Below are positions 56,086-64,000 of a stretch of DNA of 64,000 bases, piece by piece. The notes under the pieces were generated by a model that was given only the letters and a program-made list of their open reading frames with translations, was not told where the DNA came from and searched no databases. Position 1 is the first letter of the stretch. Each line of letters begins with the position of its first letter. The DNA comes from Mantis religiosa (taxonomy: Eukaryota; Arthropoda; Insecta; Mantodea; Mantidae). Made by a program: the position numbers and the translations under genes. The stretch spans positions 459,661,210-459,725,209 of the forward strand of contig CM060950.1 in assembly GCA_030765055.1 (NCBI GenBank), given 5' to 3'.

Positions 56086-56391
56086 AGATTCATTTAAGAT
56101 TTGTATGAATCAATAGAAGACAACTTTAAATAAGAGTGTCTGATGGCAGGGATAGGATGAGCCTTAAAAAAGATAGGAATAGAAGACCTATGGCAACTAT
56201 AGGGAACAATGACAGATTTTGGAAATTAGTGAGAAATAGGATATAAGATAGAAACAAGAAATCTGGGGAAACCATGAAAATAAATCTGCATCATAAGTAA
56301 ATGTACTCTGGTCATTAAAACTACATATATTTGTATTTATAACAGGGGGACATTAGAAGGACCTCCATATCTCTTTAGAAGACTAATGAAC
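56086..56391. other. no recognisable gene
   Basis: AT-rich; no motif. Confidence 0.45.
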
Positions 56392-56403
56392 AGAAACACT
56401 AAT

Positions 56404-57809
56404 TATTAAATTATAGATGAGTCGTATTTTTTACACATCAGGTTCACTTATGTACCTATGTACATGTTTTGCAAACCATCGTTCGCATCGACTCTAATAC
56501 GACTAAAGCTTGATCCAATGGTATGGGTAGTTCTGGAGTTGCTGCTGCCATCTGTTGATTTTGTGATGAATTTAAATGTGGGGTTGTCTTCTGGTGGGAT
56601 TTCGAAGTTCATTAGTTGATTTTTATGTTTTTCTATGTATATTCTCTCCCATATGATGAGTTCACTATGTATTTGTACGTATTTTAGTCATTTGGTGCTA
56701 TCTTCAATTTCATGATTTTCAGACCAGAAATGAGCTGCTATTGCGCATTTATCAATATTTTTGCATCTTAGGTGCTTAAAAAGTTCTTTCTTCCTAGTGC
56801 CGATGTTTCTTTTTGTCCTCCCTATGTAAATGTTTTCACAGTCTTTACACTTAATCTTGTAAATGCCTGATTGTTCTTCTGGTTTTATCTTATCAGTATT
56901 ATTACTGTTAAGCAGGTTTTTAATGTTGTAATTGTTTTTTTGGTGCCAATGTTATATTGTATTTCTTGAATATTTTTTGGAACTTTTTTGTGGCCCAGGG
57001 GTGGTAAGTAAATTTAGCAAATCTAATTTCTTGTTTCATTGGTGAAAGAGCTGAGATCTTAAACAGAGTTTAACTGAGGATGAATGCAATATGCCTTCGA
57101 AATCGATTTTAAAAAGAAGAAAGAACTATTAACATAAACTTCTTAAGATAAGTGGATAGTAATTAACAAATATTTTTATTTGTGTAATATTTATTACTCC
57201 ACTGTAACTAGCTTCATTTTCTATGTAAGCTGAGATATGTTTTAATCTTTTTTTTTTTGTTGTTGTAATTTACGTCCTCCAACGTTAAGTCATATTGGAC
57301 GGTGAATGAATGGGTGAAATGATGCTCAAATGAATGCAGGGTCCATGGAGCTTAGAGTTACCCGACATTCGTCTTTTAGGATAAGGGAAAACCCCGAAAA
57401 AATCCTTATCCAGATAACTCACCCTGACCGAGTTTCGAACTCGGGACCTCTTGAACGTGAGGCAGACATGCTACCATCTACGCTACCGAGGCGGGCTTTG
57501 AAGTTTTGGTGATTTTACGTATTTTACTAAAATACGTACAAAAACATAGTGAACTCGTCATATGGCAGAGAATATACATAGAAAAACATAAAAACCATCT
57601 AATGAACTTCGAAATCCCGCCAGAAGACAACCCCACATTTAAATTCATCACAAAACCAACAGATGGCAGCAGCAACTCCAGAACTACCCACACCACTGGA
57701 TCTAGCTTTAGTCGCATTAGAGCCGATGTGGAAAAAATATAACTCCACTATAATTTAATAATTGTTTCGCTTCACTGTGGTGTTCCAATACAGTTAACTT
57801 TCGATATAT
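56404..57809. mobile_element. Penelope-like element (family F), foldback with 12 bp target duplication, split by SINE-2
   Basis: AGAAACACTAAT is at 56392-56403 and 57810-57821. The reverse part (about 56480-57065) reads SGIYKIKCKDC, IYIGRTKRNI, AIAAHFWSENHEIED and IIWERIYIEKHKNQLMNFEI, a GIY-YIG domain with few stops. The forward part (from about 57505) repeats the end, VIWQRIYIEKHKNHLMNFEI to FSRIRADVEKI. The arms are slightly diverged. SINE-2 lies near the joint. Confidence 0.85.
57266..57500 (-). repeat. SINE-2 copy inside family F PLE
   Basis: Reverse copy with ACGTCCTCCAACGTTAAGTC, CTTATCCAGATAACTCACCC, TTTCGAACTCGGGACC and head end GCTACCGAGGCGGG. The best preserved SINE-2 head in the window. 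Confidence 0.85.
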
Positions 57810-57821
57810 AGAAACACTAAT

Positions 57822-58687
57822 GTTGGTATCATAAGAACAAATAATAAATATGTTGTCAGATATATCTCATACTGTGACATTGATGAGCTTGAATCTTGGT
57901 CTACAATGAATAAGCCATATGTGAAATGAACGTAAAACAAAGATGTTTATCTGCTTATTTAAGTTAATTGATGGGAATTAATAATTTCTTTACACTAGCC
58001 ATATATACGTTGATTCTATCTATGTTTAATTGCCTAATTGCCATGTATGAAATATGAAGCTGTTGACGTTACCACATGAAGAAAGCTGAGGACAGCCCAG
58101 ACACCTGGAGTGCACCCTTGAGTATCAGGAGTTAATTTATAAGATAAAGGGACAGCTTTGCTTCCAATCATAAGCACCAGTTAGACAAGTGCATATGTAT
58201 AATCATGTTTCACAAGATGACTAGCAAGATAAAGACCGCCACATGGACTTCAGAAATAACATCACTATTAGCTGCACCATAGTTCAGTGCCAGATGTTGA
58301 CCTTCAATTGAGCTCAAACATGCATCCCTTTTCCAATGTACATTCCATAGACAACATAGAGGAATAAAATGGAACAACATGTGTGCTAAAAAGGGGGACC
58401 AATAGTAAAACGGCTTGACATAAATGTTGTATTGCCGTACATCTCAAGAACATTTGAGATCTATCACTGCTCTGTGATCATATTAGGCCATCAAAGCTCA
58501 CGAGTCAAAGCTTCCAGGATTATGCATGCAAAATTGCAGAAAAGAACTTCCTTTTAAACATTACAATGCACTTGCAAAGTTGTACAGGGATTTCAATCAT
58601 ATTTAAACTTAAGAGTGATTGGGGAAGAGAAGGTTATGTTGACATATTTAGCAGAAAGGAAAGGGTTAAGAGGGAGAGGATTGGGTA
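57822..58687. other. no gene; SINE-1 tail fragment at about 57960-58030
   Basis: TTAATTGATGGGAATTAATA and ACACTAGCCATATATACG form a reverse fragment of the SINE-1 trailer. The rest is not recognised. Confidence 0.45.
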
Positions 58688-58689
58688 TA

Positions 58690-60334
58690 CAGTCAGTGTA
58701 AAAAGTGTTCGTACACAGAAGAAATTACACTAAGATTCTTGGAGAAACAGGAATGGGATGTTTGGCAAATTTTTAAGTAAATTAATCATGTCCAGTAAAG
58801 CATTTATGTATTAGCTAATATTTTAGATAACAAAACATATAAATAAATTAATTCTTCTTAGAATAAAAAATCTGCTATTATTTCGCACAAAAAGTGATCA
58901 TATACCTATGATTTCAATGTGTACCATCATTCAATATTTGGTGGGCTTTCCTTTTGCTTCTATAACTGCCTCCAGTCTCTGCGGCATTGATTTCAATAAC
59001 GCTCTTGTTTTCTTTGGTTCAATTAGGTCCCTTTCTATTTGAAGTGCCTGTTTTAATCCTTCTTTATTGGAAATTGAGTAATTTCTGATTTTCCTGTCCA
59101 AAATAGACCACAGATGTTCTATAGGATTGATATTTTGTGACTGGGAAGGTGTATGAAGTAGTTTTAGTGTGTTATTAAGCAGCCACAAGCGAGTATTTCC
59201 AGCTGTATGTTTAGGGTCATTGTCCTGCTGAAACATAAAATTGTTCTCAAGACCTAGTTTCTGGGCAAGAGCATGGAGATTTTCCTTTAAAATGTCCATA
59301 TAGACTTTATGGCCCATAGTTCCATCATAAAGTGCAGTCTACCCACACCTGAAGCACTCATACACCCCCAGACCATCTTGGAGCCACCTCCGTGTTTTAC
59401 TGTAGGCACTAGATGTTTGGGATGCAGCTCGGCATTTTTCTTGCGCCATACCATACGCACTCCATCGGGCCCAAAAATATTCAAGTTACTCTCATCGGAA
59501 AATATCACTCTATTCCAGAAGTCTGTTCCTTTATTTCGGTGCTCTTTTGCGAAATTCAGTCGTTTTATTTGATTTTTTTTTTTTTTTTTTTTTTACTCAC
59601 CCAGAACTTTTTCCAGGGTACTCGACCATGATATCCAGCTTCTTGATAAATATTGCGAACGGTGCTGGCTGAAACATTTATACCACTTCGTCCCAGATCC
59701 GCAGCCAACTTCACAGCACTGATTTTTGGATCCTTCGTTATTTCACGCAGGATAACTCTTTTATCTTGCTCTGTTAACAACTTTGGTCTCCCGGTTCTTG
59801 GCCTGTTCTGCACCATTTTTAAAACACAAACCCTATCTATTATTGTTTGCATGATGGAGCAAGGTCTGTCAACAAGATGAGATATTTCTCATAGCGATTT
59901 GCATTGATTATGGAGTTTAATAATCAATTTTCTTGTTTCTTCACTGGTTTCCCTGCACTTGCTCCCCATTTTGACGTTCCTGTGTGTTTGTTCACTGTTG
60001 ACTGACGTCTACCCTGCTCTGTTTCTTATCACTGCTACTCACAGTAAGTTGCCAGGTGAAATGTTGGCTTGTTATGCCTTTGAGCTTATGTTCTCGAAGC
60101 ACTATCGCAGATGTACGATCACTTTTATTGCCTATTTCAGACGTCTTTTTGTGCATTTTATTTAATTTTTGCAATTACACACATCGCATTGCGGTTCTGT
60201 TTGTGTACTTGTGCAAATAAGTATTTTGTATTGATGTCTTGTATGTTACATATTTCTTAAAACCTGTGCTTTTTGTTTGATGCACATTCTAATACAAAAT
60301 AATATAGGTGTACGAACACTTTTTACACTGACTG
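58690..60334 (-). mobile_element. Tc1-like transposon, full length, recently inactivated
   Basis: TA at 58688-58689 and 60335-60336. Inverted ends CAGTCAGTGTAAAAAGTGTT on both sides, nearly identical for about 30 bases. The transposase on the reverse strand lies in three frames: 59565-59852 (HTH: TGRPKLLTEQDKRVILREI, SASTVRNIYQEAGYHGR), 59287-59508 (FSDESNLNIFGPDGVRMVW, first Asp) and 58931-59317 (FQQDNDPKHTAGNTRLWLL, second Asp; NINPIEHLWSILDRKIRNY, Glu). Thirty-four residues separate the last Asp and Glu, i.e. DD34E. The only visible lesions are two frame shifts, one at an overlong A-run (59571-59594) and one near 59310. Confidence 0.92.
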
Positions 60335-60374
60335 TATGTGTCATGTGCAGAGAAAAGTAAAATAAAATATGTTA

Positions 60375-60528
60375 TGTATAAAGACTAAAATTGAGTCATA
60401 CCTTTTAAAACTTTGAACTTCACTCACGTCCTAAAGTTACAAGTTTTAAAAGGTATGACTCAATTTTCGTCTTTATACATGAAATTAGCTTCACTGTTAA
60501 CAGCGCTTTTATTTATAACTATTCAAAT
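60375..60528. mobile_element. Penelope-related palindromic mini-insertion, 12 bp target duplication
   Basis: TAAAATATGTTA is at 60363-60374 and 60529-60540. Inside, about 37-base arms (AAAATTGAGTCATACCTTTT and its complement, one mismatch) enclose CTTCACTCACGTCC. The arm sequence also occurs at 1960-2000 beside PLE codons, hence the assignment. Confidence 0.65.
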
Positions 60529-60540
60529 TAAAATATGTTA

Positions 60541-60809
60541 CTTAGCGCAATGCAAGGAGTTAGACATATAAAGAAGGATGGTTAAGAATTTGCCACAAAA
60601 AGTTAAGAGCAAAAGGAAGCAAGGACATATAGAAAGATGGCCAAGAAAAGTAAAAACATCAAATGGACAAGAGAAAGGAGAACAAGAAATAGAATCAAAA
60701 AATTGAAAAAGAGTCAACTGAAAGTCAAAAGATGAAAGTGCTAGAGAAAACAGAGACTTTAAACAACCATTCAATTAGCACTTAGAATGTAAGTAACTGA
60801 GATTTAAAA
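60541..60809. other. no recognisable gene
   Basis: Purine-rich stretch (AAAAGGAAGC, GAGAAAGGAG) with no motif. Confidence 0.45.
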
Positions 60810-61130
60810 CAAATATATTTCTACGTAAAACATGAAGCTATTAACAGTGAAGTAAACAAATATGTACAAATATAACAATTTGTAACTTAAAACTTCACTT
60901 ATTTTATAAGAAATGATGATAATTCTTATAAATTTTCAACAAACTTCTGGCTTAGCAATGGGTAATCCTCTTTCACCTATTCTTGCTGATCTTTTTTTGA
61001 GTTTTTCGAAATGCAAGTCACTAAAGCATTCCCTTTAATTTTTAAAGTTTGGTATAGATATGTTGATGATATTTTTGCAATTGTTCCTCATAAACTCATA
61101 AACGATGTTTTAAAATTACCAAATTAAATC
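60810..61130 (+). mobile_element. Penelope-like element (family D), terminus plus RT fragment
   Basis: The left border matches 13172 onward (AAGCTATTAACAGTGAAG, AACTTAAAACTTCACT). The sequence then jumps to the RT: QQTSGLAMGNPLSPILADLF and VWYRYVDDIFAIVPHKL in shifted frames. The sequence ends abruptly near 61130. Confidence 0.7.
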
Positions 61131-61679
61131 AAAACCACATAGTTGCTAAACAGGAAATTTATTAATGATCAATAACTACAACATTAACATGTCTATTTAC
61201 ACTAGATGCTCAAAATGTTTTCCATTAGACTCTTTGCTATGTCTCTTGGGTTTAAAATTTTCCTGCTGGGAAAGTTACCCTAAATGTGCACTTAATGAAT
61301 GTTCCAGTTGGCTTTGCCATAAGCAAGAAACATACTCTGATTTGTAAAGACTATCATACATAGTTCTGAACAGATTACACACAGACACATTACTGACAGA
61401 AGCCGTTGTTTTGGCAAGTGTCGTGGCAGGTCGTTTTACTGTTTACACTCCAGGCACATGCACATGTGCACACACACGCACAAGAACATGCATGCATGCA
61501 CATGATCCTTACAAAGCGTTGCCCACAAGGATTGTGTTGTGGACCTGGGTTTTGGAATGTAATCTACAACTCTATTTTAAATGTAAGCTATTCAACATCA
61601 ACAATAGCATCATCTAAAAATTAATAATTATTTCGCTTCACTGTGGTGTTCCAATACAGTTAAATCTCGATAAATAGCA
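61131..61679. other. no gene; CA-rich patch and a family F PLE border
   Basis: 61448-61502 is CA/TG-rich (ACACACACGCACAAGAACAT). 61625-61672 holds a forward family F terminus (CACTGTGGTGTTCCAATACA). Confidence 0.5.
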
Positions 61680-63260
61680 GTGGCGTTTGTGGATGACCTG
61701 ATTATAGCAACAAAAGGGAAAAATGCAATAGAAATAGAAAATGTTATGAACAATGAAATGAATAAAATAAAAAAAATGGCCAGGCAACAACAAGGCAAAT
61801 TTTAATGAATCAAAATCGTTGATCATGCTTATTTCAAGAAGAAGATGGAGGGAAACGAGAGACATAAGAATCTGCTTAAATAATAAAATACTGGAACAAG
61901 TAGCTAGGATCAAATACCTAGGAGTAATAATAGATAATAAATTTAACTTTTCAGATCACATAAGCTATGCAGAAATTCACTCGCTATCCAAGTCCACCAA
62001 GCTGAACTGGGGATTGACTCATGAGGCACTCAAGATTATCTATAAGGGAGCTATTTTACCAATGATGCTGTATGGCGCACCCCTCTGGATGGAAGCAATT
62101 AAGAAGGAACATAACACACAAAAATTAATGAGAGTCCAGAGACTTGTCAATATCAAAATGGCAAAGGCTTTTCGCACTAGCTCCACTGCAGCTCTTTGTG
62201 TTAGAGTCTGAATGTCGCCAATTATTCTAAAAGTAGAAGAAACTGTGCAACTATATAGGATCTTGAAGGGAAAAGAGAATGTGAACTGGATTATAGATCA
62301 TGATTTAGAGCTGATGAATTGGCCACACCCTGCCAAAACAATAAGAAACAGCAAGACAGAGAAAGAAAACCAGAATCCACATTAGAAGTATATACAGATG
62401 GTAGCAACAGCAAGATGGCTGTTGGATCCGGAGTCGCAATATTCATCAATAATGAACTTGCCCACCAAAGAAAATATAAACTGGACACTAACTGCTCAAA
62501 CAACCAGGCAGAGCAACAAGTCATTATAAAAGCCCTAGAAAACATTGACGAATTAAAACATATAGAAAAGGAAAAGAGAACCATAACAATATATACTGTT
62601 AGTCAAATAACATTGATTTCCATCAATAACCCTAAAATCCACAAAGCATTAATACACAACATCTGAAATTGTCTCGGGAAGCTAGACGAAAGGAACTGAA
62701 AGTTTAACCTAAGATGAATAAAGGCACATGTAGGACATCATGGGAATGAAATAGCGGACCAACCTGCGAAGGAAGCAGTGCATGATAGCGAATTAGAAGT
62801 AACCTACAAGAAAATACCGAAAAGTGAAGTAAACAGCTGGCTCAAGTTTGGGAAAATGGCATAAAAAATGGCAACAAACATCAAAAGGGGAAATTACAAA
62901 ACCCTATTTTCCCAACATAAATGACAGAACAAAAACTAAAACAAAACTAACATTGAATCTAATAGCATTGCTAACAGGTGATGGGAAAACTAAAGTGTAC
63001 TACCACCGATTTAAAGTGACAATCAAATGTGTAAGTGCAACCAAAACGAACAAACTGCGGACCTGAGTGTAATCTGTTAGACAAGGAAAGGGAAAATCTA
63101 AAGAAAGCAATAACAATGACTGGTGGATGCTGGACACTAGAAGAAAAAGGAACTTATACAAAAACACATCAAAAGTTTCAGTATATTTTTGAATGGTACC
63201 AACTTCGATAATCTCCAAGTAATTAAGCAGGATGCAAATATTCATATTAGTTTATAGAAT
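61680..63260 (+). pseudogene. non-LTR retrotransposon ORF2: RT end, RNase H and C-terminus
   Basis: Starts with the RT catalytic motif AVAFVDDLII, then the thumb (ILEQVARIKYLGVIIDNKFN, YKGAILPMMLYGAPLW). RNase H follows (VYTDGSNSKMAVGSG, NNQAEQQVIIKALE, then KAHVGHHGNEIADQ). A tail LLTGDGKTKVYYHRFK and DKERENLKKAITMTGG ends near 63220. This order fits the I/R1/Jockey super-group. Five or more frame breaks make it a pseudogene. The 5' part is missing. Confidence 0.82.
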
Positions 63261-64000
63261 TGTTAACCTCTGTAATTCTGATAATATGTAAATAATAGAA
63301 GCGAGAGCATATAAGACTAAATGTTACAAGAACATAGTAAACACACCAACGAATCAGAGCTAAATGTAACAACTAGTCAAACTACTAGAGTAGCTACAAA
63401 ATAAGAATGAACATGGGTTGAGCCAATACGGTGTTCCTACTATATTGGTGTTGTCAGTTCCACGGCAAGCGGGCGACAGAGATGGAAGATTTTTGTCTCA
63501 ACCTAGCAAGTATCATACATATGCTGAGATGTACAATGATACAATGCTAACAGAGAAGTTCACTTAATATTTCAGCTTGTGTGTGAAAACATACACAATG
63601 ATTATCGCACAATCTGAACCTTAAAACCTTGAACTGGAGAACAGTTTGCTTACGTAGCTATCGTTCATATGCACACAAAACAAAATGATTCAAATTAGAT
63701 GCGTTCTACGAAATGAGGTGTTTGCTACAGTGAAACAAAGTAGTGACATTTCAACGGTTTGTGAATATGGTTTCTATTCTAATGATGCCATATTTGTATA
63801 CTGTCTGTGATGGACTTTAAACCAATTTTTGTTTCATTAAAATACTTAATAAATACGGAAGATATGAATGTGTATTTATGAAGCATTTTTACACCATGAA
63901 TATCACATACCAATGTTATGCATTGTGTGCAGAAATTTTGGTCTTGCAGCAACAGTGTCACTTCTTACAAGCAGAAATTTGCGACCATCATTGGCTCTCC
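63261..64000. other. no recognised gene; start may be the 3'UTR of the non-LTR element
   Basis: AT-rich at first, more mixed after 63400. No motif seen. Confidence 0.45.

Noticed and set aside
59565..59852. Separate gene with a lysine-rich end
   Set aside because: It is the HTH part of the Tc1 transposase; the lysines come from an expanded A-run that shifts the frame.

Overview
The window is animal nuclear DNA, most likely from an arthropod and probably an insect with a large, repeat-rich genome. It is AT-rich and has no bacterial gene layout. Protein similarity is confined to mobile elements plus one clear host exon. Three things point to an arthropod: mariner, Tc1 and piggyBac relics; several tRNA-headed SINE families; and many Penelope-like elements (PLEs). 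The exact species cannot be read from the sequence. A polyneopteran (cockroach or termite-like) insect is only a guess.

Host gene: the minus-strand block 53285-54060 is the last coding exon of a mitochondrial carrier of the mitoferrin type. It opens at a splice acceptor, so everything to its right (54061 to 64000) may be intron of that gene. I see no other convincing host exon.

Layout: 1-6700 holds PLE pieces of several families, a non-LTR tail and SINEs. 7900-8800 holds a hAT end and a divergent PLE end. 10100-11050 is a decayed non-LTR element. 11570-14880 holds two LTR-like blocks with a PLE 5' half between them. 16486-19110 holds SINEs with a nested PLE. 20555-24170 holds a mariner relic, SINEs and a DDE transposon. 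25500-32541 holds PLE ends, a deleted piggyBac, two mariners and two PLE foldbacks. 35018-37140 is the youngest PLE, with an open 402-codon frame. 38170-43447 holds non-LTR tails, a PLE, a mariner-like element and a mariner split by a SINE. 44236-46141 holds a minisatellite and a long AAT microsatellite. 46526-50799 holds a solo LTR, a PLE tail, a DDE transposon split by a PLE, and a foldback mariner. 54345-57809 is a nest of PLEs and SINEs. 58690-60334 is a Tc1 element. 60375-63260 holds PLE pieces and a non-LTR element.

Main observation: PLE families here, named A to J for this report, share three features. (1) Thirteen insertions are flanked by 12-13 bp direct repeats. (2) Most are foldbacks, with an inverted copy of the 3' end placed in front of the sense copy. 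(3) Their 3' ends carry hammerhead-ribozyme-like motifs. These have a CUGANGA-like core, a variable but paired stem II, GAAA and a very short palindromic stem III. All carry one extra nucleotide between the core and stem II. In families B and C the ORF stop codon lies inside the ribozyme core. Hammerheads are already known from PLEs, so the novelty lies in the extra base, the stop overlap, the fixed duplication length and the number of families side by side.
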